Shown here: in pieces, positions 1 through 8,966 of the stretch
Numbering within the stretch: position 1 is the first letter of the stretch
Layout of the letters: the number at the start of each line of letters is the position of its first letter
Assembly (NCBI RefSeq): GCF_900129345.1
Contig: NZ_FQVK01000011.1
Location: forward strand, 1-64,000
DNA length: 64,000 bases
Reading direction: 5' to 3'
Source of the DNA: Ruegeria intermedia
Lineage (GTDB): Bacteria; Pseudomonadota; Alphaproteobacteria; Rhodobacterales; Rhodobacteraceae
Made by a program: the position numbers and the translations under genes
The notes under the pieces: model-generated
What the model was told of the DNA's origin: nothing
The model's input: only the letters and a program-made list of their open reading frames with translations
Database searches by the model: none

Positions 1-21
1 TTCATAGCGACGTTGAGACAT
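1..21 (-). CDS. 5' end of an unidentified gene leaving the window
   Basis: Only the first seven codons (MSQRRYE) lie in the window, read leftwards from an ATG at 21. A good ribosome binding site (GAGGAG) precedes it at about 28-33, so this is a real translation start. Seven residues are too few to assign a family. It is divergent from the zinc-finger gene at 125, and the roughly 100 bases between them should hold both promoters. Confidence 0.55.
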
Positions 22-124
22 GCTGCTCTCCTCTTTCACAGAAGTGAATCAGAAACCCTCAAACGCCGATAGCGATTTATGAGTGTGTGACCTAGACTGG
101 CTGGCGGCTGAAACGGAGGAGACC

Positions 125-394
125 ATGGCCGGAGGCTGGGCGCGTGACGGCGCGGTAAGCGAACAGATCGAAGCGTCGATTTCCGACGAGCTTGCCCGGA
201 TGCAGGCGCGCAAACGCCCCGTGGGCGACAGCCTGACCCATTGTGCGGAATGCGAGGAACCGATCCCGGAAAAACGGCGTCAGGCCATTCCCGGCGTCAA
301 GCTGTGCCTGGACTGCCAACAGGAGCGCGACGGAACCTACAAGGCCCGAGGCGGGATCAATCGGCGCGGATCGAAAGACAGCCAGCTGAAATAG
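125..394 (+). CDS. DksA/TraR-type C4 zinc finger protein
   Basis: Small (89 aa) DksA/TraR family protein. The C-terminal half has the paired cysteines CAEC and CLDC that bind zinc in this family, with the linker motif IPEKRRQAIPGVKLC between them. The N-terminus is helical but much shorter than the coiled coil of full DksA (about 150 aa), so it is a TraR-like short member. Such proteins act through the RNA polymerase secondary channel; whether this one does is inference. The ATG at 125 is chosen because GGAGGA lies at 115-120; an upstream in-frame start at 83 lacks such a site. Confidence 0.85.
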   Translation: MAGGWARDGAVSEQIEASISDELARMQARKRPVGDSLTHCAECEEPIPEKRRQAIPGVKLCLDCQQERDGTYKARGGINRRGSKDSQLK

Positions 395-410
395 GGCGGC
401 ACGGGCCCGG

Positions 411-659
411 TCAGCGGGGCCGCCTGCGCTGACGCGTTCGCCACCAGCGTATCAACAGCCGCACGTCCATCGCGGCGACCATGATTCCCAGCGGGATCAT
501 CCAGAACCCCACCACCGGCAGGAATCCGAAGATTCCGCCGATGATCAGCAGGATGCCCACGACGAACCGCAACCCGCGCGGAACCTTCTGGCGGATGCGG
601 GCCAGAACCGGGCGCAGCTGCGCCTTCAGCGCGGCCCAGCGCCCGATCTTGGGTGTCAC
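411..659 (-). CDS. small two-helix membrane protein (PGPGW-like)
   Basis: An 82-residue protein with a basic N-terminus, two hydrophobic stretches (about 30-47 and 50-65) separated by a tight turn, and a basic Arg-rich tail. The pattern resembles PGPGW-type small transmembrane proteins of alphaproteobacteria, whose function is unknown. It starts with GTG overlapping the TGA of the oligoendopeptidase gene (GTGA), so the two are translationally coupled. The last gene of a leftward operon SCP2 - hydrolase - pepF - this gene. Confidence 0.7.
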   Translation of the reverse strand: MTPKIGRWAALKAQLRPVLARIRQKVPRGLRFVVGILLIIGGIFGFLPVVGFWMIPLGIMVAAMDVRLLIRWWRTRQRRRPR

Positions 660-2476
660 TCTTCCATTGCCTCCAACTCGTCGATGAAGCCCGAGATCAT
701 CGACAGGCCCTTGTCCCAGAATTTCGGGTCGCTGGCATCCAGCCCGAACGGGGCCAGAAGCTCTTTGTGGTGTTTGGAGCCGCCCGCGCGGAGCATCTCG
801 AAATATTTGTCTTCGAACCCGTCCGCGCCGCTTTCATAGACCGAGTACAGCGCGTTCACCAACCCGTCGCCGAATGCATAGGCATAGACGTAGAAGGGCG
901 AGTGAACAAAGTGCGGAACATAGGCCCAGAAGGTCTCGTACCCGTCCATGAATTCAAACGCCGGGCCAAGGCTTTCGGCCTGAACGCTCATCCACAGGGC
1001 GTTGATGTCGTCCGGCGTCAGTTCGCCCTCGCGGCGGGCGGCGTGCAGTTTGCATTCAAAGTCGTAGAAGGCGATCTGGCGGATCACCGTGTTGATCATG
1101 TCCTCGACCTTGCCGGCCAGCAGAACCTTGCGCTGCTCGGGCGTTTCGGCCTGATCCAGCATCTTGCGGAAGGTCAGCATCTCGCCGAAGACGCTGGCGG
1201 TCTCAGCCAGCGTCAGGGGCGTCGAGGACAGCATCTCGCCCTGACCGGCAGCCAGCACCTGATGCACGCCGTGGCCCAACTCGTGCGCAAGCGTCATCAC
1301 GTCGCGCGGTTTGCCCAGATAGTTCAGCATCACATAGGGGTGCACATCGGTAACGGTGGGGTGCGCAAAGGCACCCGGGGCCTTGCCCGGTTTCACTGCC
1401 GCATCGATCCAGCCTTTCGAAAAGAACGGTGCCGCGATGCCGGCCATGCGGGGATCGAAGGCGGCATAGGCCTCCATCACCGTCTTCTCGGCGTCTTCCC
1501 ACGATACGGTGCGGGTGTCTTCCATCGGCAGCGGCGCGTTGCGGTCCCAGACCTGCATCACATCCAGCCCCAGCCATTTGCGCTTGAGCTCGTAGTAGCG
1601 GTGACTAAGTTTGGGATAGGCGGCCACGACTGCTTCGCGCAGGGCTTCGACCACCTCGGGTTCGACATCATTCGCCAGATGCCGCGCGGTCTGTGGGGTT
1701 GGCATCTTGCGCCAGCGGTCGATGATTTCCTTTTTCTTGGCCTGGGTGTTGTGGACGCGGGCAAAGGTTTTGACGTTGTCCTGAAATACGCGGGCCAGTT
1801 CGCGGGCCGCGGCCTCGCGCCTGGACCGGTCCTGTTCGGTCAGCAGGTTCAGAGTGCCTTCGATGTTCAGCTCTTCGCCGTTCACGGTAAAGGTCAGCCC
1901 GGCGATGGTTTCGTCGAACAGCCGTTCCCACGCGTCGCCGACCACCCCCAGATCATGCAGGAATTTCTCCAGCTCGTCCGACAATTGGTAGGGCTTCATC
2001 GCGCGGATGCGGCGGAAGACGGGCTCGTACCGGGCCAGGTCCGCGTTGGCCTTGAAATGAGCGGCCAGCACGTCGTCGTCGATGCGGTTGATCTCGAGCG
2101 TGAAGAACACCAGCGGCGTGGTGAACAGAGTGACCTTTTCCTGCATGTCCGACAGGAACTTGGCGCGCTCGGCATCGGTGGTCAGCTGGTAATAGCGCAG
2201 CCCGGCAAAAGACATGATGCGCCCCGCGACGGCGTTGATCTTTTCGTTGCGCTGGACACAGGTCAGCAGGCCCTGCGCATCCAGATCGGCCAGCTTGCCT
2301 TCGTAATCGGCGGCGAAACCCGCGCATTCCTGCTCCAGCCACTCAAGATCGCGGGTCAGTTCCGGCGCGTCCTGCCCTTTGTACAGATCGTCCAGGTTCC
2401 ATTCCGGCAGGTTGCCAAGATTGTCGGCGCCGCCACCGGAATTTGCGTCTCGGACGGGGAAGGGAAGCTCGTGCAT
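656..2476 (-). CDS. pepF: M3 family oligoendopeptidase (PepF-like)
   Basis: Cytoplasmic zinc metallopeptidase of 606 aa that trims short peptides. The gluzincin motif HELGHGVHQ is present in the C-terminal half with a downstream Glu in the ETASVFGE segment, as expected for M3 ligands. The N-terminal M3 helical domain (EWNLDDLYKG onward) is complete. I chose the ATG at 2476 because GAGGTG lies six bases upstream; a GTG thirty bases earlier lacks a site. About 70 bases separate it from the upstream hydrolase gene and it overlaps the next gene by 4 bases. Confidence 0.9.
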   Translation of the reverse strand: MHELPFPVRDANSGGGADNLGNLPEWNLDDLYKGQDAPELTRDLEWLEQECAGFAADYEGKLADLDAQGLLTCVQRNEKINAVAGRIMSFAGLRYYQLTTDAERAKFLSDMQEKVTLFTTPLVFFTLEINRIDDDVLAAHFKANADLARYEPVFRRIRAMKPYQLSDELEKFLHDLGVVGDAWERLFDETIAGLTFTVNGEELNIEGTLNLLTEQDRSRREAAARELARVFQDNVKTFARVHNTQAKKKEIIDRWRKMPTPQTARHLANDVEPEVVEALREAVVAAYPKLSHRYYELKRKWLGLDVMQVWDRNAPLPMEDTRTVSWEDAEKTVMEAYAAFDPRMAGIAAPFFSKGWIDAAVKPGKAPGAFAHPTVTDVHPYVMLNYLGKPRDVMTLAHELGHGVHQVLAAGQGEMLSSTPLTLAETASVFGEMLTFRKMLDQAETPEQRKVLLAGKVEDMINTVIRQIAFYDFECKLHAARREGELTPDDINALWMSVQAESLGPAFEFMDGYETFWAYVPHFVHSPFYVYAYAFGDGLVNALYSVYESGADGFEDKYFEMLRAGGSKHHKELLAPFGLDASDPKFWDKGLSMISGFIDELEAMEE

Positions 2477-2546
2477 GAAACACCTCGATTGTCTGCGTTG
2501 GATCACATCTAGGCGCAGGGCGCGCGGATCACAAGCAGCCGAGGTG

Positions 2547-3524
2547 TCAGCGCGTCATCGCAAGCGCGGGTGTCTGTCCGTTGGCGGCGGCCGAGAAATG
2601 CGCGGCCATCTCCTCGAATACGGGGCCGCGGACCTCGGGCGGTTCCATCATCACCTCGTGTTCGCCGTCGGGGATCTCGACCAGTTTACCGCTGGGCCAG
2701 TTCGCCATCCGCGCCCGGATCGCCTTTCGGTCCACGATCTGCTCGTGGCTTCCCAGATAGGTCAGGCAGGGAAGGTCGGGCGCGGTCTGCGCCATCAGCC
2801 AGGCGCATTCGTCCAGTGCCTCGCGCAGCCAGATGGTGGACGGCGCGCCCAGGGCCAGTTCGGGATGCGCTTTCAACTGATCCTGCATCATCCGGTACAT
2901 TCCCGGATCGCGGGTCAGTACGTTGCCTTCGAACGGCTGGGTCAGCACATAGCTGTCCAGCGAGGTCGTGGGCGGCGTGCGTTCACCCAGCCCGAATCGC
3001 GGCCCCCAATAGGCCGTCAGGCGGCTGAGCGGTTTCATCAGCGGCGTGAAGAAAATGCCCCACATCGGACCGGTGAAGGCACAAGAGGCAAACCGGCCGG
3101 TCTCAAGAACCGCGCGCAACCCGATCGCGCCGCCCATCGAATGCCCGATCACGTGCCAGGGCTTCGGCAGGCCCAGCTGCTCGGCCAGTTTCAGCGTTTC
3201 GCGTACGTCCTGCTGATAGTCGGTGAACTTGTCCACATGGCCGATGCGCGGATCTTCCAGCAACCTGTCGGCCAGACCCTGTCCGCGCCAGTCCACGGCC
3301 AGTACGGCAAAGCCGCGCCGCACGAACTCGCCCGCCGCATTGCCATATTTTTCAATGTATTCAGTGCGGCCGGGAAAGATCATCACCGTCCCGGTCGCCT
3401 CGCCCTCGGGGCGCCAGTGGCCCACGCGGATGCGTGTGCCGTCGCTGGTGGTCAACCAATGCGCGGCGCCGCCGGCGGGTCCGCCGGCCACGTCTTCAAA
3501 GAAAGGGGCCGGCGACAGTTCCAT
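2547..3524 (-). CDS. alpha/beta hydrolase, monoacylglycerol lipase/PldB-like
   Basis: A 325-residue alpha/beta hydrolase with the nucleophile elbow GHSMGG, oxyanion region FPGRTEYIEKY and a late His in DGEHEVM, completing a Ser-Asp-His triad. The layout matches lysophospholipase L2/monoacylglycerol lipase proteins; no signal peptide is seen, so it is likely cytoplasmic. Its ATG overlaps the TGA of the SCP2-domain gene by one base (ATGA type). The pairing with a lipid-binding SCP2 protein suggests a lipid ester substrate, which is inference. Confidence 0.82.
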   Translation of the reverse strand: MELSPAPFFEDVAGGPAGGAAHWLTTSDGTRIRVGHWRPEGEATGTVMIFPGRTEYIEKYGNAAGEFVRRGFAVLAVDWRGQGLADRLLEDPRIGHVDKFTDYQQDVRETLKLAEQLGLPKPWHVIGHSMGGAIGLRAVLETGRFASCAFTGPMWGIFFTPLMKPLSRLTAYWGPRFGLGERTPPTTSLDSYVLTQPFEGNVLTRDPGMYRMMQDQLKAHPELALGAPSTIWLREALDECAWLMAQTAPDLPCLTYLGSHEQIVDRKAIRARMANWPSGKLVEIPDGEHEVMMEPPEVRGPVFEEMAAHFSAAANGQTPALAMTR

Positions 3525-3814
3525 CAGGCCAGCACCGAGGCAAGTTTCATGGCAATTCCCATGTCGCCGTCCACGCTCAGCTTGCCGGCCATGAACGCAC
3601 CCGTGGGGTTCAACTCGCCGCTCAGGATCTGTTCGAACGTGTCCGCGTCGGCGCTCAGAATGACGTCGGCGTCCTCGTCGCTGACCCGCGCGCCATTCGC
3701 GTCCAGCACAATCGAGCCCAGATCGGCAATGGCGAATTTCGCCGACGAATCAAATTCGCCACCCGCCAGTTTTTCGTTCAGCGCGGCTGCGGCTTTTTCA
3801 AGAGTGTCGCTCAT
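3524..3814 (-). CDS. SCP2 sterol-binding domain protein
   Basis: A 96-residue protein consisting almost wholly of an SCP2 domain: helix LEKAAAALNEKL, beta strands around IVLDANGARV, and the closing segment GKLSVDGDMGIAMKLASVL typical of the family. These small proteins bind lipids or acyl compounds. The start MSDTLEK is preferred because GAGGAAG lies 4-10 bases upstream; a start four codons earlier would bury that site. First gene of the leftward operon and divergent from the TPR gene. Confidence 0.85.
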   Translation of the reverse strand: MSDTLEKAAAALNEKLAGGEFDSSAKFAIADLGSIVLDANGARVSDEDADVILSADADTFEQILSGELNPTGAFMAGKLSVDGDMGIAMKLASVLA

Positions 3815-3882
3815 GGTCTTCCTCATTTGTTGGTGCGCCGTGAATGGACATCCGCGGTCGCAACGCTACACTGAACATTGTT

Positions 3883-4452
3883 ATGGGCATTGCAATCGAC
3901 AATCTCAAAGGTACCGTTGCGGCATTTGCGGTCCTAGTCACGTTTTCCACCAGTGGCGGCGCGCAGCAGGCCGACCTGCGCGACGAGGCGGAACTGCTGC
4001 GGCAACTGGCCGAGGCGACCCCGCAGCAGGCCATCGGCCTGGATCGGCAGTTGCAGGCGCTGTGGTCGCAATCCGGCTCGGCCTCGGCGGATCTGCTGTT
4101 GCAACGGGCGCTCGACGCGGTGGAGCGGGGAGACATCGACGCCGCGCTGGATCACCTGACAGCCCTGACCGACCACGCCCCCGATTTTGCCGAGGGCTGG
4201 CATGCGCGCGCCTCGGTCTTCTTCGGATTGGAACGCTTCGGCATGGCGGCGGCGGATCTTGAACATGCCCTGACCCTGAACCCGAACAATTATCAGGCAA
4301 TTTACGGGCTGGGTCTGATCTTCGAGGTTTTGGGTCAGCCCGACCGCGCCTATGAGGCCTATTCCCGCGCGCTGGCTATACATCCTCATCACGAAGAAGT
4401 AACCAATGCCGTGAATCGGCTGAAACCGCAGATCGCGGGCAAGGCGCTCTAA
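3883..4452 (+). CDS. exported TPR-repeat protein
   Basis: About 189 aa with a signal-peptide-like N-terminus (hydrophobic stretch after DNLKG, ending near GGAQQA) and at least three tetratricopeptide repeats (ADLLLQRALDAVERGDIDAA, AEGWHARASVFFGLERFGMA, YQAIYGLGLIFEVLGQPDRA). Probably a periplasmic scaffold; the partner is unknown. No clear ribosome binding site exists at either candidate ATG (3844 or 3883); I chose 3883 because it gives a more normal signal peptide. It precedes the helicase gene by 20 bases. Confidence 0.75.
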   Translation: MGIAIDNLKGTVAAFAVLVTFSTSGGAQQADLRDEAELLRQLAEATPQQAIGLDRQLQALWSQSGSASADLLLQRALDAVERGDIDAALDHLTALTDHAPDFAEGWHARASVFFGLERFGMAAADLEHALTLNPNNYQAIYGLGLIFEVLGQPDRAYEAYSRALAIHPHHEEVTNAVNRLKPQIAGKAL

Positions 4453-4472
4453 GGTCCGGGCAGGGGGCAAAG

Positions 4473-7283
4473 GTGAACGGGTCATCCCGAATCGTGGCCG
4501 TACTTGGCCCGACCAATACAGGCAAAACCCACTATGCTATCGAACGCATGCTGGGGCACCGGACCGGTGTCATCGGCCTGCCGCTGCGGCTGCTTGCGCG
4601 CGAGGTCTATGACAAGATCGTCGCCACCCGCGGCCCCTCGGTGGTGGCGCTTGTGACGGGCGAAGAACGCATCGTTCCGCCGCGCACGCAATACTGGGTC
4701 TGCACGGTTGAGGCGATGCCCGAGGGGATGGGCGCCGATTTTGTGGCCATCGACGAAATCCAGCTGTGCGCCGACACCGAGCGCGGTCATGTCTTTACCG
4801 ACCGGCTGCTGAGAATGCGCGGCACGCACGAGACGCTGTTTCTGGGCGCCGACACGATGCGCGGCCCGATCGCGGCGCTGGTTCCGCAGGCGCAGTTCGT
4901 CCGGCGCGAGCGGATGTCGCAACTGGTCTATACCGGGTCCAAGAAGATCAGCCGCATGCCCCCGCGCAGCGCGATCGTCGGGTTCTCGGTCGAGAACGTC
5001 TATGCCATTGCCGAACTTCTGCGGCGGCAGAAGGGTGGGGCGGCCGTGGTCATGGGCGCTCTCAGCCCGCGCACGCGGAATGCGCAGGTCGAGCTGTACC
5101 AGAATGGCGAGGTCGACTATCTGGTCGCCACCGACGCCATCGGTATGGGTCTGAACCTCGATGTGAACCATGTGGCGTTTTCGTCCCTGTCCAAATTCGA
5201 TGGCCGGCGTATGCGGCCGCTGGCTCCGAACGAACTGGCCCAGATCGCCGGGCGCGCCGGGCGCGGCATGTCGGATGGCACCTTCGGCGTGACGGGCGAG
5301 GCATCGCCGCTGGACGAAGGCGTGGCGCAGGCCATCATGGACAGCCGCTTCACGCCGATGAAAAAGCTGAACTGGCGGAATGCGGCCTTGCGGTTCGGCT
5401 CGGTCGATGCGCTGATCGACTCGCTCGAGGCCAGCCCGGACAACGAGCATTTGGTCAAGGCCCGGCCCGCCGACGACCTGAACGCGCTGAAATCGCTGGC
5501 CCAGGTGCCCGAGGTTGCGGCCCGTGCCAGTGACGGCCCGTCGATCCGCCTGTTGTGGGATGTCTGCCGAATCCCCGATTTTCGCGGCATCAGCCACGCC
5601 GAACACGCCAGCCTGCTCGAATCGATCTTCGGGCATCTGCACGAACGCGGCACGATCCCCGAGGATTTCCTGGCGCGACAGATCCGCCGGATCGACCGAA
5701 CAGACGGCGATATTGATGCGTTGTCCAAAAGGTTGGCGTATATTCGCACCTGGACATATGTTGCGCAACGAAACGGCTGGGTGCGCGACGAATCCCATTG
5801 GCGCGCGGAAACCCGCGCTGTAGAAGACAGGGTGTCGGACGCTTTGCATGAACGTCTGACGCAGAGATTTGTGGACCGGCGTACATCTGTTCTGCTGCGC
5901 CGGCTCAAACAGAAGGAGGCCCTTTTGGCCGAAGTGAATGACAAGGGTGAAGTGACCGTCGAAGGCGAATTCGTTGGTCGTTTGGAAGGGTTCCGGTTCA
6001 TCCCGGACAAAAGCGCGCAGGGAACCGAGGCGAAAGCGCTCAAATCGGCCTCGCTGCAAGCGCTCGCGCCGCAATTCCATCTGCGTGCCGACCGCTTCTA
6101 CAATGCGCCCGATACCGAAATTGATTTTACCGAACAGGGTGGCCTGATGTGGGGCGAATATGCCGTCGGCAAGCTGGTTGCCGGGGCCGAACCGCTCAAG
6201 CCGATGGTCGAAGTGTTCGTGGACGAGGCCGCAGGGCCGGAGGTCGAACAGAAGGTGCAGCGCCGCCTGCAGCACTTCATCGACCGCAAGATCGCAGCGC
6301 TGTTCGAACCGCTGCTGAACCTGTCGCGCGACGAAGAGCTGACGGGCCTTGCCCGGGGCTTTGCCTTCCGCATGGTCGAGGCGTTGGGCATCCTGCCGCG
6401 CGCCGGTGTCGCGCAAGAGGTCAAGGATCTGGACCAGGACGCCCGCGGCGCGCTGCGCAAGCATGGCATCCGGTTCGGCCAGTTCACCATTTTCATGCCG
6501 CTGCTGCTGAAGCCTGCACCGACGCGCCTTCGTCTGGTGTTGTGGGCCTTGGCCAACGGCCTGCAGGAATTTCCCGAAGCTCCGCCGCCGGGCCTGGTGA
6601 CGGTCCCTGTCGCCAAGGGCGCGCCCGAGGGCTATGACACCATGTGCGGCTACCGCAACGCGGGCGAGCGTGCGATCCGCATCGACATGCTGGAGCGTCT
6701 GGCCGACATGCTGCGCGCCGAAGACAGCCGGGGCGGCTTCGAGGCCAAGCCCGACATGCTGTCGATCACCGGCATGACGTTGGAGCAATTCGCCGATCTG
6801 ATGCAGGGGCTGGGCTACAAGGCCGAGCGCGGTGAGCGCGTCAAGGTCCGGCCGGTTGCAGCCGAGCCTCAGCCAACGGCCGAATCCGACGCGCAGCCGG
6901 CGGAAACCGGACCCGAAGCGACTGATGTCCCGGCGGATGCGGCAGGCGTACCTGCCGAGGCGTCAGCCGAGGCCACCGAAAGCACCGAGGCGCCCGACGA
7001 GGCCCCGGCCGCCGAACCGGCCTCGGACGAGCCCGAGATCGAGGTATTCTATACCTTCACCTGGGGCCGTCAGCGTCAGGGCCATCGCGGCCCGCGCCGG
7101 GATGCACAGCAGCCGCGCGGCAAGGGCAAGCCGCGCGAGGGTCGTGGCAAACCGCAAGGCAAGAAGGGTGGCAAGCCGCAGGGGACCAAGACCTTCTCGT
7201 CGCGCCCCCCGAAAAAGGAAAAGGCCATCGATCCCGACAACCCCTTCGCCGCGGCGCTGATGGGGTTGAAGGAAGGCAACTGA
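4473..7283 (+). CDS. SUV3-like DEAD/DEAH RNA helicase with charged C-terminal tail
   Basis: A 936-residue superfamily 2 helicase. Walker A is GPTNTGKT near residue 12, motif II is DEIQ near 92, LGADTMRG follows, and motif VI is QIAGRAGRG. The DEIQ box and layout match mitochondrial SUV3 and its alphaproteobacterial relatives, which unwind RNA in decay or ribosome-related processes. From about residue 790 the protein changes to an Ala/Glu/Pro-rich acidic stretch followed by a Lys/Arg/Gly-rich tail (GKGKPREGRGKPQGKKGGK), likely disordered and nucleic-acid binding. GTG start at 4473 with GGGGG six bases upstream. The S4 protein gene follows after 6 bases. Confidence 0.88.
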   Translation: MNGSSRIVAVLGPTNTGKTHYAIERMLGHRTGVIGLPLRLLAREVYDKIVATRGPSVVALVTGEERIVPPRTQYWVCTVEAMPEGMGADFVAIDEIQLCADTERGHVFTDRLLRMRGTHETLFLGADTMRGPIAALVPQAQFVRRERMSQLVYTGSKKISRMPPRSAIVGFSVENVYAIAELLRRQKGGAAVVMGALSPRTRNAQVELYQNGEVDYLVATDAIGMGLNLDVNHVAFSSLSKFDGRRMRPLAPNELAQIAGRAGRGMSDGTFGVTGEASPLDEGVAQAIMDSRFTPMKKLNWRNAALRFGSVDALIDSLEASPDNEHLVKARPADDLNALKSLAQVPEVAARASDGPSIRLLWDVCRIPDFRGISHAEHASLLESIFGHLHERGTIPEDFLARQIRRIDRTDGDIDALSKRLAYIRTWTYVAQRNGWVRDESHWRAETRAVEDRVSDALHERLTQRFVDRRTSVLLRRLKQKEALLAEVNDKGEVTVEGEFVGRLEGFRFIPDKSAQGTEAKALKSASLQALAPQFHLRADRFYNAPDTEIDFTEQGGLMWGEYAVGKLVAGAEPLKPMVEVFVDEAAGPEVEQKVQRRLQHFIDRKIAALFEPLLNLSRDEELTGLARGFAFRMVEALGILPRAGVAQEVKDLDQDARGALRKHGIRFGQFTIFMPLLLKPAPTRLRLVLWALANGLQEFPEAPPPGLVTVPVAKGAPEGYDTMCGYRNAGERAIRIDMLERLADMLRAEDSRGGFEAKPDMLSITGMTLEQFADLMQGLGYKAERGERVKVRPVAAEPQPTAESDAQPAETGPEATDVPADAAGVPAEASAEATESTEAPDEAPAAEPASDEPEIEVFYTFTWGRQRQGHRGPRRDAQQPRGKGKPREGRGKPQGKKGGKPQGTKTFSSRPPKKEKAIDPDNPFAAALMGLKEGN

Positions 7284-7289
7284 TCCGTC

Positions 7290-7661
7290 ATGGCCCAGAC
7301 GCTGGCCAAGCTGCGGATCGACAAGTGGCTGTGGCAGGCGCGGTTCTTCAAGACCCGCAGCCTGGCCGCCAGGCAGGTCAGTGCCGGCCATGTGCGCGTG
7401 AACGGAGACCGGGCCCAGAAACCGGCGCAGACCGTCGGGCCCGGAGATGTCCTGACCTTTGCGCAGGGGCGGGTGGTCCGGGTCGTCCGCGTGGAAATCC
7501 TGGGCGAGCGTCGCGGCCCCGCGCCCGAGGCGCAGACGCTGTACACCGACCTGACGCCCGCGCAGAACGCTCCGCCCGGAAATCCGGGTTTCGAGGGAAA
7601 AGGTCGTCCGACCAAGAAGGATCGGCGGGCGCTTGATCTTTCTCGCACCCCAAGGGGGTGA
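7290..7661 (+). CDS. hslR: S4-domain RNA-binding protein (Hsp15-like)
   Basis: A 123-residue protein. Residues about 8-66 form an S4 domain (LRIDKWLWQARFFKTRSLA, VSAGHVRVNG), as in Hsp15, which binds stalled 50S subunits carrying nascent chains. The C-terminal part is basic with PGNPGFEGKGRPTKKDRR, a usual tail for alphaproteobacterial members. Six bases after the helicase stop, so the two are co-transcribed, consistent with RNA-linked roles. The gene symbol reflects family likeness, not proven orthology. Confidence 0.82.
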   Translation: MAQTLAKLRIDKWLWQARFFKTRSLAARQVSAGHVRVNGDRAQKPAQTVGPGDVLTFAQGRVVRVVRVEILGERRGPAPEAQTLYTDLTPAQNAPPGNPGFEGKGRPTKKDRRALDLSRTPRG

Positions 7662-7668
7662 TCTTCTC

Positions 7669-7697
7669 TTGAAGCCCGGGGCGGGTTGAATTAGCTA
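7669..7697 (+). promoter_or_regulatory. predicted sigma-70-type promoter for fdxA
   Basis: TTGAAG at 7669-7674 and TAGCTA at 7692-7697 are separated by 17 bases and lie about 30 bases before the fdxA start. Prediction from spacing and box likeness only. Confidence 0.4.
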
Positions 7698-7726
7698 GTC
7701 GCCGAAACCGATATGGGAATTCGACC

Positions 7727-8065
7727 ATGACCTATGTTGTCACCGAGAACTGCATTGCCTGCAAATACACCGACTGCGTCGAGGTTTGTCCGGTCGATTG
7801 CTTCTACGAGGGCGAGAACACGCTGGTCATCCATCCCGACGAATGCATCGACTGCGGCGTGTGCGAGCCGGAATGCCCCGCTGACGCGATCCGCCCCGAT
7901 ACCGAGCCGGGCATGGAAGAGTGGGTCGAATTCAACCGGAAATACGCCGAGATCTGGCCGGTGATCGTGTCGAAGAAGGATCCGCTGCCCGACGCCGAGA
8001 AGCACGACGGCGAAGAGGGCAAGATGGAGAAGTATTTCTCGGAAGCCCCGGGCGAAGGCGGCTAG
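7727..8065 (+). CDS. fdxA: 7Fe-8S ferredoxin FdxA
   Basis: A 112-residue ferredoxin with the cysteine pattern [18 protein letters not shown] for the mixed [3Fe-4S]/[4Fe-4S] pair and [12 protein letters not shown] for the second cluster, then the long C-terminal extension ([14 protein letters not shown]) normal in FdxA. It is a soluble electron carrier. GGGAA precedes the ATG by 7 bases. Position directly upstream of carD is common in this lineage. Confidence 0.93.
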   Translation: MTYVVTENCIACKYTDCVEVCPVDCFYEGENTLVIHPDECIDCGVCEPECPADAIRPDTEPGMEEWVEFNRKYAEIWPVIVSKKDPLPDAEKHDGEEGKMEKYFSEAPGEGG

Positions 8066-8334
8066 GCGATTCGGGTCTCGCAATCGCGGCTCTCGGGTCA
8101 TCAAAACCCTGTAAAACTTCGATATCTTGCCTGTCGCTGCTGCGCCGGCTTCCAGATGTCGTATTTTTGTGATATGATCAAACCCGGAAATCGACCGAGA
8201 TGGGGATGACTCCGTAAGTATGTTCGCTTTGGAGTGCTGAAATCAGTAAAGCCGGCAACCCGACGGGGGTCATGACAGGCCCCGGCTGGGTTTTTTGCCG
8301 TTTGTTCCCGCTCTGAAACCAAGGAAACAAGTGC
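8066..8334 (+). other. fdxA-carD intergenic region, possible small RNA
   Basis: These 269 bases contain no convincing protein gene. A TATGAT box sits at 8173-8178. ACTCC near 8209 can pair with GGAGT at 8231-8235. A strong intrinsic terminator closes the region only about 40 bases before carD. Either fdxA has a structured 3' tail of about 230 bases, or a transcript of roughly 110 nt starts near 8185. No matching -35 box was seen, so the small RNA idea is tentative. Confidence 0.3.
8257..8296 (+). terminator. intrinsic terminator upstream of carD
   Basis: AACCC (8257-8261) pairs with GGGTT (8288-8292), and CGGGG (8264-8268) with CCCCG (8280-8284), around an 11-base loop that contains GTCATGAC. 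Six T residues follow at 8291-8296. Confidence 0.8.
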
Positions 8335-8844
8335 ATGTCAAAATCGAAGAAGCTCGAGTTTCGCCCGAACGATTTTGTTGTCTACCCGGCCCATGGGGTG
8401 GGGAAGATCATATCGATCGAAGAACAGGAAGTGGCGGGATTCAAGCTGGAACTGTTCGTGATCTCGTTCGAAAAGGACAAGATGACCCTGCGGGTGCCGA
8501 CCAACAAGGCCACCGAGTCGGGGCTGCGGTCGCTGAGCTCGCCCGACGTGATCAGCCAGGCCATGAAGACCCTGAAGGGCAAGGCCAAGGTGAAACGGGC
8601 CATGTGGTCGCGCCGGGCGCAGGAATACGAACAGAAAATCAATTCCGGGGACCTGATCTCGATCGCCGAAGTGGTCCGCGACCTGCACCGGACCGACGAA
8701 CAACGCGAACAGAGCTACTCCGAGCGTCAGCTGTACGAGGCCGCGCTTGACCGGCTGACCCGCGAAGTGGCGGCGGTCTCGGGATCGGACGAGATTGCCG
8801 CTGCCAAGCAGGTTGACGAGGCCTTGACCTCGCGCGCAGCCTGA
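8335..8844 (+). CDS. carD: CarD family transcriptional regulator
   Basis: A 169-residue RNA-polymerase-binding protein. The N-terminal Tudor-like RID domain starts FRPNDFVVYPAHGVGKIISI, and the C-terminal helical DNA-binding part contains AKVKRAMWSRRAQEYEQKI. CarD stabilises open promoter complexes; in alphaproteobacteria it is broadly conserved. AAGGAA lies about nine bases upstream of the ATG. Since a terminator lies just ahead, its promoter must be very close (within about 40 bases), or transcription must read through from fdxA. Confidence 0.92.
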   Translation: MSKSKKLEFRPNDFVVYPAHGVGKIISIEEQEVAGFKLELFVISFEKDKMTLRVPTNKATESGLRSLSSPDVISQAMKTLKGKAKVKRAMWSRRAQEYEQKINSGDLISIAEVVRDLHRTDEQREQSYSERQLYEAALDRLTREVAAVSGSDEIAAAKQVDEALTSRAA

Positions 8845-8867
8845 TCCGATGTGATCCGACGGATGTG

Positions 8868-8894
8868 ACCGCTCCGGTTCCGGGGCGGTTTTTT
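8868..8894 (+). terminator. carD intrinsic terminator
   Basis: ACCGCTCC (8868-8875) and GGGGCGGT (8882-8889) form an 8-bp stem with one G-T pair and a six-base loop, followed by a T run to 8894. Confidence 0.88.
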
Positions 8895-8966
8895 CACGCG
8901 TGCGCCTTGGTCGGGCGACCGGCTGCGGGTTAGGTTTTCGGGGATGGCACTGATCGAGAGGCGGTG

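Noticed and set aside
653-2512. A 619-codon open frame on the + strand
   Set aside because: Antisense to the M3 peptidase, whose HELGH zinc motif is intact.
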